A stretch of 64,000 nt of DNA from Methanomassiliicoccaceae archaeon (GTDB taxonomy: Archaea; Thermoplasmatota; Thermoplasmata; Methanomassiliicoccales; Methanomethylophilaceae), in contig JAEEOP010000032.1 in NCBI GenBank assembly GCA_016284295.1, forward strand, positions 1 through 64,000, written 5' to 3'. The position numbers were made by a program, and so were the translations under genes. This document shows positions 52,211 through 60,781 of this stretch, in pieces. The notes under the pieces were generated by a model, which was not told where the DNA came from, searched no databases, and was given only the letters and a program-made list of their open reading frames with translations. Numbering within the stretch: position 1 is the stretch's first letter; the number at the start of each line of letters is the position of its first letter.

Positions 52211-53758
52211 TCATTCCCTTCTGTGGTTGCGGCGATTCGCTATATGGTTCGAGCGTATCGAATGTCCGACATCCTCCCAGAACGTCCTCGTGAACACCAC
52301 AAGTGCGAGGGTGATCTCGAGACGTCCGACCCACATCATGAACATCAGGAAGACCTTGATCGGGTCCGACAGCGTATCGAAGGATCCCAGAGGTCCGTAT
52401 TCTCCGAATCCGACGCCGGTGTTGGAGATCATTCCTGCAGCAAGACCTAGCGAATCCTGCCAGTCGATACCCTGCGACAGCAGGACGATCATGGTGAAGA
52501 ACATCGTCAGGAAGTACAGCAAAGTGATGGATACCGCGGTGATCACGCGTTTCTCGTCAACGTTCTCCCCGTCGATGGACACGGAGTAGACGGCGTTCGG
52601 GTGAAGAACGTTCTTCATGGTGTTGTTGAAGAACTTGAGGACCACCCTCATCCTCGAGAACTTGATTCCTCCGCTGGTGGAACCTGCGGACGCACCGATG
52701 AGCATGAGAACTATCAGTATGAGCGTGATGGTCACGGGGTACTCGGTGAAATCGAACACAGCGCTTCCGGTCGTCGTACCCAGGGACACGACGGTGAACA
52801 CCGCGTTCTTGAAATCCGTCGCCATTTCGCCGGCGTTGATGTCGAATGCGGACAGCTTCGGCCATTCCATGATGAGGAACACTATGACGGCCATCGTGGT
52901 GAACCACAGCAGGATGTACCTGAACTCCCTGTTGCTCGTGTAGGCCTTCAGGTTCTTTCCGTAAATGGCCTTGAAATGGAGGTAGAAGTTGGTACCTCCG
53001 ATGAACATGAAGACTATGGTGACGATCTGGACCCATATGTTCATCTCCACGAGGCTTGAGTTCGAGACTATGAGTCCTCCGGTGGAGATGGTCGTAAGCG
53101 ACAGGCAGAGCGCATCGCAGAATGATGCGTTGCATATCAGGAGCAGGGCCAGGTTGACCAGGGTCAGTCCTACGTAAACCTGTATGAAGGAGCTGGCGGC
53201 GTTCCTGAGCTTGATGGACAGCTGGGAGGAACCGGATCCCTCCAGCTCGTTGCTGAAGAACGTGCGTCCCATACCGAACATGGGCAGGATGTAGATGAAA
53301 ATGAGAACGACAGCGATACCTCCGATCCACTGCGTCATGGATCTCCACACCATGAGGCTCTGCGGCATCACGGTCACATCGCTGATCGTGGAGCTGCCGG
53401 TGGTGGTGAAGCCGCTTACCGATTCAAAAATTGAGTTCAAAGGTGTCAGGCCGGCCATTAGATAAGGGATGGATCCGAGGGCGAAGAGGACCAGCCAGAC
53501 GATTATGACCAGGAATACTCCGTTCACAGTACTGAAGTCCTCCGAAGGACCGTTGAGAAGGAACAGCAGGCTGCCGATGATGAGCAAGAACGGCACCGGA
53601 AGCAGGAAGATGGACATGTCCTCCCCCACCCAGTATGCATACGTTGCCGGGAACAGGAAGATCAGAGCCATCATGACCATCAGCCCACCGATGATCTTGA
53701 TGATCGTGCTGTTCATCACATGCAGGGAATCCAGAACGGTGGTCTTCTTGAAGGCCAT
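52211..53758 (-). CDS. trkH: Potassium uptake protein TrkH
   Basis: A 515-residue TrkH/TrkG/KtrB channel with four M1-P-M2 units. The selectivity-filter segments are ESVSGFTTTGSS, LSLTTISTGGLIV, FTVVSLGTTTGSA and GMISNTGVGFGEYG, each with the conserved Gly. It conducts K+ gated by the cytosolic TrkA ring. The start is 53758, 3 bases after the stop of trkA on the same strand, so they form an operon. Confidence 0.93.
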   Translation of the reverse strand: MAFKKTTVLDSLHVMNSTIIKIIGGLMVMMALIFLFPATYAYWVGEDMSIFLLPVPFLLIIGSLLFLLNGPSEDFSTVNGVFLVIIVWLVLFALGSIPYLMAGLTPLNSIFESVSGFTTTGSSTISDVTVMPQSLMVWRSMTQWIGGIAVVLIFIYILPMFGMGRTFFSNELEGSGSSQLSIKLRNAASSFIQVYVGLTLVNLALLLICNASFCDALCLSLTTISTGGLIVSNSSLVEMNIWVQIVTIVFMFIGGTNFYLHFKAIYGKNLKAYTSNREFRYILLWFTTMAVIVFLIMEWPKLSAFDINAGEMATDFKNAVFTVVSLGTTTGSAVFDFTEYPVTITLILIVLMLIGASAGSTSGGIKFSRMRVVLKFFNNTMKNVLHPNAVYSVSIDGENVDEKRVITAVSITLLYFLTMFFTMIVLLSQGIDWQDSLGLAAGMISNTGVGFGEYGPLGSFDTLSDPIKVFLMFMMWVGRLEITLALVVFTRTFWEDVGHSIRSNHIANRRNHRRE

Positions 53759-53761
53759 GCT

Positions 53762-55108
53762 TCATCCCTCTGTGATGTAGTTCCTTCCGAAGATCCTGGC
53801 CAGCTCCTTGTCCCTCGTGAAGTTGGTGAAGACCAGCACCTTATCCCCCTCGCGGAAGAAAGTGTGCAGCTTCGGGTAGATGATCTGGCCCTCGCGCCAG
53901 ATGGCGACGATCCTGATGCGCTCGGGCACCTTGATGTCGCCGTAGTACCTGTCCTGCAGCTTGGAATACTTGTTGACGTCATGGATGAACAGGATCTCCT
54001 CCTGGTCCCTCATGCGCAGCAGTATCTTCGACTCGGACATGACGCATTTGCCGATCTCGTTGGACACGATCCTGTCGAATCCGACGATGGTCTGCAGTCC
54101 GTCGAAGGAGAAGATGTCCATGTACTCCTTCTTGAAGTACCTGGAGACCACCTTGGCGGTGTTGTTGCGGTGCGCTGTCATGCACATCAGCAGATTGGTG
54201 TCGTCCTGGCCGGATACGGAGACCATGCAGTCAGATTTGAAGATGCCCTCGCTCCTCTGGATGTCGGGGTCGGTGTAATCGCCGCCGACGGTGACGAATC
54301 CTCCCAGCTTGGAGATCTCCCTGGAGCGTTCCAGGTTCTTCTCGAACAGCCTGACGAACCTCTTCCTCTTGTCCTGGGCCAGGAGCATCGCCAGACGGCG
54401 GCCGACAATGGTCCCTCCGAGGATGACTATGTCCCTTATGGTCGTCTCCACGCCCAGGTCGTCGTTGAAGCGCTCTATCGACTCCTCCGTACCCATGACA
54501 TACAGGCTGTCGCCGGCATGGATCTCGACGGTGTCCACTTGGAATGTCAGAACGTCGTCATGCTTGGCGGCGAAGATGGTGAGGTCGTCCTTGACCAGAT
54601 TGAGTACGACCTTGCCCAGCAGCGGGCTGGTGTCGGGAACGTTCATCACGGCGACCTTGATGTCGAAGGAGGTCAGGTTCTCGTAATCGATGGCGTTCTC
54701 GACCGTGCACAGCCTGAACATCTTGTCGGCAGTGATCATCTCGGGCGAGATGATGATGTCGATCCCCGGGACCCCTTCTGCGGATGTCTCCACGATGTAA
54801 TCGGGGTCTGTGACGGATGCGATGGTTATGATGTCCGGTTTGTACCTCTTGGCCATCATGCAAATGAACAGGTTGGTGTCATCCTTGCTGATGGTGCTGA
54901 TTATCATGCTGGGCTGATGCTCCTGGAACGACTTCTTTAGAGAACTGGGGTTGGCCCCATTGGCATTCAGAACACTGACGTTGAGACGGTTCTTTACCGT
55001 ATCGGCGATTTCCGGATCGTTCTCGATCACTAGCACGTCATGGGATTCCGAGAGGGTCTTCGCCGCGACGAAACCTACACGACCTGCTCCAACAACGATG
55101 ATCTTCAT
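53762..55108 (-). CDS. trkA: Trk system regulatory subunit TrkA
   Basis: A 448-residue protein with two RCK units, each TrkA_N + TrkA_C. The first Rossmann motif is IIVVGAGRVGFVAAKTL, with acidic DVLVIENDPE; the second is DIVILGGTIVGRRLAMLLA. TrkA_C follows near residues 140-210 and 365-448. It binds NAD(H)/ATP and gates TrkH. First gene of the trk operon. Confidence 0.93.
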   Translation of the reverse strand: MKIIVVGAGRVGFVAAKTLSESHDVLVIENDPEIADTVKNRLNVSVLNANGANPSSLKKSFQEHQPSMIISTISKDDTNLFICMMAKRYKPDIITIASVTDPDYIVETSAEGVPGIDIIISPEMITADKMFRLCTVENAIDYENLTSFDIKVAVMNVPDTSPLLGKVVLNLVKDDLTIFAAKHDDVLTFQVDTVEIHAGDSLYVMGTEESIERFNDDLGVETTIRDIVILGGTIVGRRLAMLLAQDKRKRFVRLFEKNLERSREISKLGGFVTVGGDYTDPDIQRSEGIFKSDCMVSVSGQDDTNLLMCMTAHRNNTAKVVSRYFKKEYMDIFSFDGLQTIVGFDRIVSNEIGKCVMSESKILLRMRDQEEILFIHDVNKYSKLQDRYYGDIKVPERIRIVAIWREGQIIYPKLHTFFREGDKVLVFTNFTRDKELARIFGRNYITEG

Positions 55109-55341
55109 CCTTTCGTCAGGTACGAGATATATCTGCGTAAAAATACATTCGCATAATCTAGTGGGTTCTTAGACCCTATCCGGGGACCTGAAAGGCCATG
55201 ATTCGGGGGAGAATTTCGTTCTTCCGGAGGGTAGGACCCATCGGATGGGCAGCAGCCTCGTACATCCGCCAGGGCGAAATGACATCCTATAGTGTTCGGA
55301 TTTTCAAATCAAATAAATAGGGCTGTATATTAGAGAGGGGC

Positions 55342-56595
55342 ATGTGGAAGCAAGTCAGTGAGGATTTCTGGGCACAGAATCGCACTTCGAAGGTAGATCA
55401 GGTCAACGATATCGTCAAAGGTATCATCGACCAGGTACGCAACGACGGGGACAAGGCGCTCATCGAGCTCGCAGAGAAGTTCGACAAGGTCAAGCTCGAC
55501 ACCGTCGTGGTCAAGAGAGAGGAGATCGAGGAGGCCTACGAGAAAGTATCGGCCGACATAGTTGAAGAACTCGAGAATGCGGCCTACAACATCCAGCGCT
55601 TCCATCAGATGCAGAAGCCCGCAGGACTCTGGCTCTCCGAAGTGGAGCCCGGCGTAACCCTCGGTGTCAAGACCACCCCGCTCCGCAGGGTCGGATGCTA
55701 CATCCCCGGAGGAAGGGCCTCCTACCCCAGCACGGTGCTCATGACCGTCATCCCCGCCAAGGTCGCAGGGGTGGACGAGGTCATCATGTTCACTCCCGCA
55801 CCCGCCAACCCGATCACATTGGTCGCGGCGGACATCGCCGGTGTGGACGAGATATACTACAGCGGAGGCGCCCAGGCGATCGCCGCCATGGCCCTCGGTA
55901 CCCAGAGCGTGGAGCCTGTCGAGAAGATCGTCGGCCCCGGCAATGTCTTCGTCACAGCGGCGAAGATGATGCTCCGCGACAAGGTGGACATAGACTTCCC
56001 GGCCGGACCCAGCGAGGTCGCGGTTCTGGCGGACAGCTCCGCGGACCCTGAGTTCGTAGCCGTCGACCTGGCTGCACAGGCCGAGCACGACCCCTCTTCC
56101 GCCTGCCTGCTTATCACGGATGACCCCGAGCTCCCCGACAAGGCATGGGCCATAATGAAGGACTTCATCAATGAGACCCCCAGGAAGGAGATCATCGAGA
56201 AGGCTCTGGCCAACTCCGGATACATCATCACGGAGGACATGGACAAGGCCATCGAGGCCATGAACAACATCGCCCCTGAGCACCTCTCCATCCAGACGAG
56301 GGACCCCCTCGACACCCTGAGCAAGGTGAGGAATGCCGGATCCATATTCATCGGGCCCTACACCCCCGTGGCCGCCGGAGACTATGCATCCGGTACGAAC
56401 CACGTCCTCCCCACCGCAGAGCACGCCAAGACCTGCTCCGGACTGAATGTCATGGCATTCATGAAGACGTCCACCGTCCAGTACCTCACCAAGGAGGGCC
56501 TGGCGTCTCTGGCACCCACCGTGGAGACCCTTGCGAACGCCGAAGGGCTCTACGCCCACGGCGCATCGGTCAAGGCCAGGAAATCCAGTCAATGA
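55342..56595 (+). CDS. hisD: Histidinol dehydrogenase
   Basis: A 417-residue HisD. Blocks: GCYIPGGRASYPSTVLMTVIPAKVAGV, YYSGGAQAIAAMALGT, VGPGNVFVTAAKMML, DFPAGPSEVAVLAD, AAQAEHDPSSACLLIT (Zn ligands Gln and His), NIAPEHLSIQT and GDYASGTNHVLPTAEHA (Asp and His ligands). It oxidises histidinol to histidine with two NAD+. No other his gene is adjacent, so the pathway is dispersed. ATG 55342 has GAGAGGGG just upstream and TATA-like AAATAAATAG about 25 bases before that. Confidence 0.95.
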   Translation: MWKQVSEDFWAQNRTSKVDQVNDIVKGIIDQVRNDGDKALIELAEKFDKVKLDTVVVKREEIEEAYEKVSADIVEELENAAYNIQRFHQMQKPAGLWLSEVEPGVTLGVKTTPLRRVGCYIPGGRASYPSTVLMTVIPAKVAGVDEVIMFTPAPANPITLVAADIAGVDEIYYSGGAQAIAAMALGTQSVEPVEKIVGPGNVFVTAAKMMLRDKVDIDFPAGPSEVAVLADSSADPEFVAVDLAAQAEHDPSSACLLITDDPELPDKAWAIMKDFINETPRKEIIEKALANSGYIITEDMDKAIEAMNNIAPEHLSIQTRDPLDTLSKVRNAGSIFIGPYTPVAAGDYASGTNHVLPTAEHAKTCSGLNVMAFMKTSTVQYLTKEGLASLAPTVETLANAEGLYAHGASVKARKSSQ

Positions 56596-56792
56596 GACCG
56601 GAGGGGTCCGCCCCTCCTCTCCCCTTAGGAATAATAGTCCGTTTTTGATCTTCTGAGCTGTTTTCGAGCACTTTTTGAGTGAAATATAAATCCTGTGAGC
56701 CGTATTCAGAATCATAGTAGGAGACAGCCCCTTGCATGGAGAAATCCACTGTCTCCTCTATTAGTTTATATCATTCAGCGTATGAGGCGTCA

Positions 56793-58073
56793 ATGGCGGA
56801 TCAGGGGAGACTTTTCGAGGAGATGACCGGTTCGGGCGACGTCGTCGTCAAGAACGGCCTCTGCAACCTCTGCAAGGGCACAAGGAAGCTCTGCGGCAGG
56901 GAAAGATGCCCTCTGATGGTCAGATTCTACAATAATAATCTCAGGATGCCCGAGGTGAAGTCAAACGACGTCGCCGGCAGCTCGCCCCCTGCGGTCTTCG
57001 TGGGAAGGTACGGGTACCCCAAGGTGGACATCGGACCATTGCTCCCCACGTTCCTCGGTGACACCACCCATCTGGACACTCCCGAGATGTGGTCCGGGAA
57101 GTCGATGTACGACATCGCATCCATGAGGTTCCAGCTGATCCGCGGCAAATACAGGATCGACGCAAAGGACTTCCAGAAGTCCGGGAGGATCGTGGACAGC
57201 GTCCAGGAGCTCGCCCTGACGGAGAAGCCGGTCGATCTGGAGACCGTCTTCGAGAAGAAGCCGTCCGGGCGCATAGTGATGGACGACGACATCATCCCGT
57301 TCGGTCCCTCCGGGAAGATGTCTCAGATGAGGATGGAGAACGGCAGGTTCGAGCACAACCTCGAGAAATCGTTCTATGACACGGACATGAGGTCCGCCGA
57401 TGCGGTCGTGTCCGCCTACTCGAACGGCACGCTGGTGTCCGAGATCGAGAAGGCCTTCTCAGTCGGGACCATGGGAGTCGGGAAGAGGAGGTGCTTCGTC
57501 CCCACCAGATGGAGCATCACAGCGGTGGACGACATCATCAGCAAGGACCTGATGAAGGAAGTCAGGTTCCTGGAGACCATCGACGAGTTCAGGCTGTTCC
57601 AGTGGAAGGGGCTTGACAACTGGTGGTCCATAGTCATGATCCCCCAGACCTGGAAGTTCGAGATGATAGAGGCATGGTATCCGAAGACCTCATGGAACCC
57701 GAGCCCCAACGAGATGATACTCTCCCACGACCACGAGTTCTTCGAGGGAAGGACGTCCTATGCGGACAACATCACCGGCGGCTATTACGCGGCGAGGCTG
57801 GCCGCTGCAGAATATCTGGAGAGCATAGGCCGTTCGGCCACCGTGCTGGTCTGCAGGGAGATCCATCCGGGATACGACATCCCCCTGGGGGTTTGGAACA
57901 TCCGCGAGAACGTCCGTGCGGCCCTGAGGACCAAGCCGTACACGGCGGAGAGTCTGGAGGGCCTCTGGCCGCAGATAAACTCGTTCATGGACCTTAAAAA
58001 GGACCGCTGGGTGAAGAACTCGGAGGTGCTCAAGGACTATCTCACCCAGCGTCGCATAGAGGATTTCTACTGA
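56793..58073 (+). CDS. Nre family DNA repair protein
   Basis: A protein of about 426 residues. A four-Cys zinc site near the start (GLCNLCKGTRKLCGRERCPL), the Nre core (VFVGRYGYPKVDIGPLLP ... TPEMWSGKSMYDIASMRFQLIRG ... VPTRWSITAVDDIISK) and a C-terminal PCNA-interacting tail, TQRRIEDFY. Nre proteins are archaeal factors with a role in DNA damage tolerance. ATG 56793 lies 25 bases after TATA-like TTTATAT (56765-56771), hence probably leaderless. ATG 56736 with an upstream AAATATAAAT (56682-56691) is the alternative. Confidence 0.85.
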   Translation: MADQGRLFEEMTGSGDVVVKNGLCNLCKGTRKLCGRERCPLMVRFYNNNLRMPEVKSNDVAGSSPPAVFVGRYGYPKVDIGPLLPTFLGDTTHLDTPEMWSGKSMYDIASMRFQLIRGKYRIDAKDFQKSGRIVDSVQELALTEKPVDLETVFEKKPSGRIVMDDDIIPFGPSGKMSQMRMENGRFEHNLEKSFYDTDMRSADAVVSAYSNGTLVSEIEKAFSVGTMGVGKRRCFVPTRWSITAVDDIISKDLMKEVRFLETIDEFRLFQWKGLDNWWSIVMIPQTWKFEMIEAWYPKTSWNPSPNEMILSHDHEFFEGRTSYADNITGGYYAARLAAAEYLESIGRSATVLVCREIHPGYDIPLGVWNIRENVRAALRTKPYTAESLEGLWPQINSFMDLKKDRWVKNSEVLKDYLTQRRIEDFY

Positions 58074-58110
58074 CGCTGGCTTAACAGTTATCCTTCGAAT
58101 CCTGATTAGC

Positions 58111-58120
58111 ATCCTTTATA
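58111..58120 (+). promoter_or_regulatory. Thermosome promoter TATA box
   Basis: CTTTATATAG matches the archaeal TATA consensus and lies about 45-50 bases before the thermosome ATG, leaving a short leader that contains the AAAGGTGA Shine-Dalgarno sequence (58151-58158). Confidence 0.7.
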
Positions 58121-58163
58121 TAGAAGAACTAAAATATCGTCGAACCATAGAAAGGTGAAAACC

Positions 58164-59801
58164 ATGTATGGTTCTGGAAATCAGCCCGTCATCGTACTGA
58201 AAGAAGGTACACAGAGGAGCAAGGACAAGGAAGCTCAGTTCAACAACATCTCCGCCGCTAAGGCCGTCGCAGATGCGGTCAGGTCCACGCTCGGACCCAA
58301 GGGAATGGACAAGATGCTCGTCAACACGATAGGTGATGTCGTCATCACCAACGACGGTGTCACGATCCTCAAGGAGATTGACGTCCAGCACCCCGCCGCC
58401 AAGATGGTCGTCGAGGTCGCCAAGACTCAGGATTCCGAGTGCGGAGACGGAACCACCACATCCGTTGTCCTCGCCGGAGAGCTCCTCAAGCAGTCCGAGG
58501 AACTCATAGACGCCAACGTCCATCCCACCGTCATCACCAACGGTTACAAGATGGCCGCGGCAAAGGCGATCGAGGTCCTCAACTCCATCGCAGTCGATGC
58601 GAAGAACGACAAGATCCTCAAGCAGGTCGCAGCCACCGCCCTCACCGGAAAGTCCGTGGGTGACGAGGAGTCCCTGCTGGCAGACATCGTCGTCAAGGCA
58701 GCCAAGACCGTCATGGACAACGATGTTGTCGACCCCAAGAATATCCGCATCCAGAAGAAGGTCGGAGGTACCATCGCCGACACCGAGATCGTCCAGGGAA
58801 TCGTAGTCGACAAGGAGAAGGTCCACAGCAGGATGCCCGCCAAGGTCGACAAGGCGAAGATCGCACTGTTCTCCTGCCCTCTCGAGGTCAAGAAGACTGA
58901 GTTCGACGCATCCATCCAGATCACAGACCCCACCATGATGTCCTCATTCCTCGCAGAGGAGGAGAACAGCATGAAGCAGATGGTCGAGGCGATCAAGAAG
59001 GCCGGTGCGAACGTCGTCTACTGCTCCAAGGGAGTCGACGAGCTCGTCCAGCACTACCTCGCAAAGGCCAACATCCTCGCATACAGGAGATGCAAGGCAT
59101 CCGATCTCGACGCCATCGCACTCGCGACCGGCGCAACGATCGTTGGAAACGTCCTCGAGGTCACAAGCAAGGACCTCGGTACCGCAGGAACCGTCGAGGA
59201 GAAGAAGGTCGGAGAGGACGGAATGTCCTTCATCACCGGATGCAAGAACGCAAAGGCAGTAACAATCTTCGTCCGCGGCGGAACCGAGCACGTGCTCGAA
59301 GAGGTCGAGAGGGCACTCACCGACGCCATCCGCGCCGTTGGAGTCGCACTCGAGGACGGAAAGGTCGTCGCAGGCGCAGGAGCACCCGAGATTGAGGTCG
59401 AGCTCGCCCTGATCGATTACGCATCCTCCGTCGGAGGAAGAGAGCAGCTCGCTATCGAGAAGTTCGCGAAGGCCATGGAGATCATCCCCTGGACCCTTGC
59501 AGAGAACGCCGGTATCGACCCCATCGACAGCATCATTAAGCTGAAGAACGCGCACGAGAAGAAGAACGCCAAGGCCAAGTACTTCGGTCTCGACCTTGAC
59601 ACCGGTGAAGCGGTCGACATGCTCGCCCGCAACGTCGTCGAGCCCCTCAGGGTCAAATCCCAGGCCATCAACTCCGCTGAGGAAGTGTCCAACATGATCC
59701 TCAGGATCGACGATGTCATCGCCTCCCGCAAGGCCCCTCCAGCGCCCGCAGCGAGCAACGCCCTCGCCAACGGACCCCACGGAATGGCCGGCGAGATGTG
59801 A
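58164..59801 (+). CDS. thsA: Thermosome subunit (group II chaperonin)
   Basis: A 545-residue group II chaperonin. [23 protein letters not shown] at the start, then the ATP-binding [22 protein letters not shown] and the catalytic [15 protein letters not shown]. The helical-protrusion region reads [34 protein letters not shown]-terminal SGG-type repeats are replaced by a short Ala/Pro/Met tail. It folds proteins in a closed double ring. ATG 58164 has GGTGA at 5 bases; a GTG at 58155 is too close. Codon use is strongly biased, indicating high expression. Confidence 0.96.
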   Translation: MYGSGNQPVIVLKEGTQRSKDKEAQFNNISAAKAVADAVRSTLGPKGMDKMLVNTIGDVVITNDGVTILKEIDVQHPAAKMVVEVAKTQDSECGDGTTTSVVLAGELLKQSEELIDANVHPTVITNGYKMAAAKAIEVLNSIAVDAKNDKILKQVAATALTGKSVGDEESLLADIVVKAAKTVMDNDVVDPKNIRIQKKVGGTIADTEIVQGIVVDKEKVHSRMPAKVDKAKIALFSCPLEVKKTEFDASIQITDPTMMSSFLAEEENSMKQMVEAIKKAGANVVYCSKGVDELVQHYLAKANILAYRRCKASDLDAIALATGATIVGNVLEVTSKDLGTAGTVEEKKVGEDGMSFITGCKNAKAVTIFVRGGTEHVLEEVERALTDAIRAVGVALEDGKVVAGAGAPEIEVELALIDYASSVGGREQLAIEKFAKAMEIIPWTLAENAGIDPIDSIIKLKNAHEKKNAKAKYFGLDLDTGEAVDMLARNVVEPLRVKSQAINSAEEVSNMILRIDDVIASRKAPPAPAASNALANGPHGMAGEM

Positions 59802-59817
59802 TTCCGTAAAACTTCAC

Positions 59818-59838
59818 AGGCGGGGAGCCACCCCGCCT
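59818..59838 (+). terminator. Thermosome terminator
   Basis: AGGCGGGG and CCCCGCCT form a perfect 8-bp stem with a 5-base loop, 16 bases after the stop codon. A/T-rich sequence follows. Confidence 0.75.
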
Positions 59839-59979
59839 CTTAACAACTTAAAGATTAGTGATTCTACTTACATTTTGTATATTTTTTGGTATTTTTGTTT
59901 TAAAGATTTAAAATATCGAACTTAAAAATCCATAGTTATAATAACTTGATGATGTTAAGTGGTGTTTATCGGTAATATC

Positions 59980-60462
59980 ATGAATCCACCAGTCAAAACA
60001 GATGAAATGGATTTCAAACAGTCCTTGTTTGCAAGCTATGCGAACATCGCGATAATGGAGATGAAGCTCTTCAATTCCAATTCGGAAATCATGCGTCCCA
60101 CCCACAAGGAGGTCCTGTATCTTTACAGCATATGGACCAACCCGGGGTGCACCGCATCGGATCTGGTTGAGCTGTTCAACAGCTCTAAGGCACTCGTCTC
60201 ACAGACCATCATCGCTATGGAGGAGAAGGGATATATAATCCGTACGAAGGATCCCAAGGATAACAGAAGGCAGATCCTTGAGATCGCCCCCCAGAGGATG
60301 GAGGCCAGCACGAAGGAGCTCGAGCTCATCGATGAGGCAGCCAAGTCCCTCTCCAAGGACTACACAGAGGAAGAGATCCGCACCGCGGCGAAGATAATCA
60401 ACATCTTCACCTACCGCATGATGGACCTGGCCCTCGAAGAATCCGCTAAAAACAAAAGGTGA
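59980..60462 (+). CDS. MarR family transcriptional regulator
   Basis: A 160-residue MarR-type winged helix. The core is PTHKEVLYLYSIWTNPGCTASDLVELFNSSKALVSQTIIAMEEKGYIIRTKDPKDNRRQILEI, with the conserved D-x-R wing (DPKDNRR). Flanking helices form the dimer interface. Ligand and targets are unknown. ATG 59980 is preceded by GGTAATATC; the longer frame from GTG 59959 is less likely. Preceded by a very A/T-rich stretch with possible TATA boxes. Confidence 0.88.
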   Translation: MNPPVKTDEMDFKQSLFASYANIAIMEMKLFNSNSEIMRPTHKEVLYLYSIWTNPGCTASDLVELFNSSKALVSQTIIAMEEKGYIIRTKDPKDNRRQILEIAPQRMEASTKELELIDEAAKSLSKDYTEEEIRTAAKIINIFTYRMMDLALEESAKNKR

Positions 60463-60491
60463 ACGCTCCTCAAGGAGCTTCACCCCCTTTA
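60458..60491 (+). terminator. Terminator after the MarR gene
   Basis: GGTGAA-CGCTCC pairs with GGAGC-TTCACC around TCAA, with the stem starting inside the stop codon, followed by CCCCCTTT. The following sequence to 60742 (about 250 bases) shows no gene. Confidence 0.65.
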
Positions 60492-60742
60492 CATCCCTCT
60501 ACTTGCTGTTCATAGCTTACTCTAGCAAACTCCTGCATCCGACGGGAGTTTCGATGATATGGCCATACTAATCGAAATCTCTCTTTCCGAACCATGATAA
60601 TCGAATCAACGATAGCGACCCCCGCACAAATCAGCATGTGGCGAATGGGCCAGACTTCATTCAGTGGTCACAAAGTGGTGAGGTCAGGATAGAAGATCGG
60701 TCGACTCGAGGGCCAAGGTCAACACTTGATATTATGAACTTT

Positions 60743-60763
60743 GGGGGGGGGGGTGACCCCCCC
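60743..60763 (-). terminator. G11/C7 hairpin downstream of the LRR protein
   Basis: The plus strand has G x11 (60743-60753), TGA, then C x7 (60757-60763). On the minus strand this is a G/C hairpin 19 bases after the stop of the LRR gene, and it probably ends that transcript. The long homopolymer is prone to slippage and to assembly error. Confidence 0.5.
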
Positions 60764-60781
60764 TGTTAAAATCGGTTTGTT

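Noticed and set aside
55330-56715. A 461-codon open frame on the minus strand across hisD
   Set aside because: It mirrors the codon pattern of the unmistakable hisD gene on the plus strand and shows no domain similarity or ribosome binding site. It is a GC-driven antisense frame.
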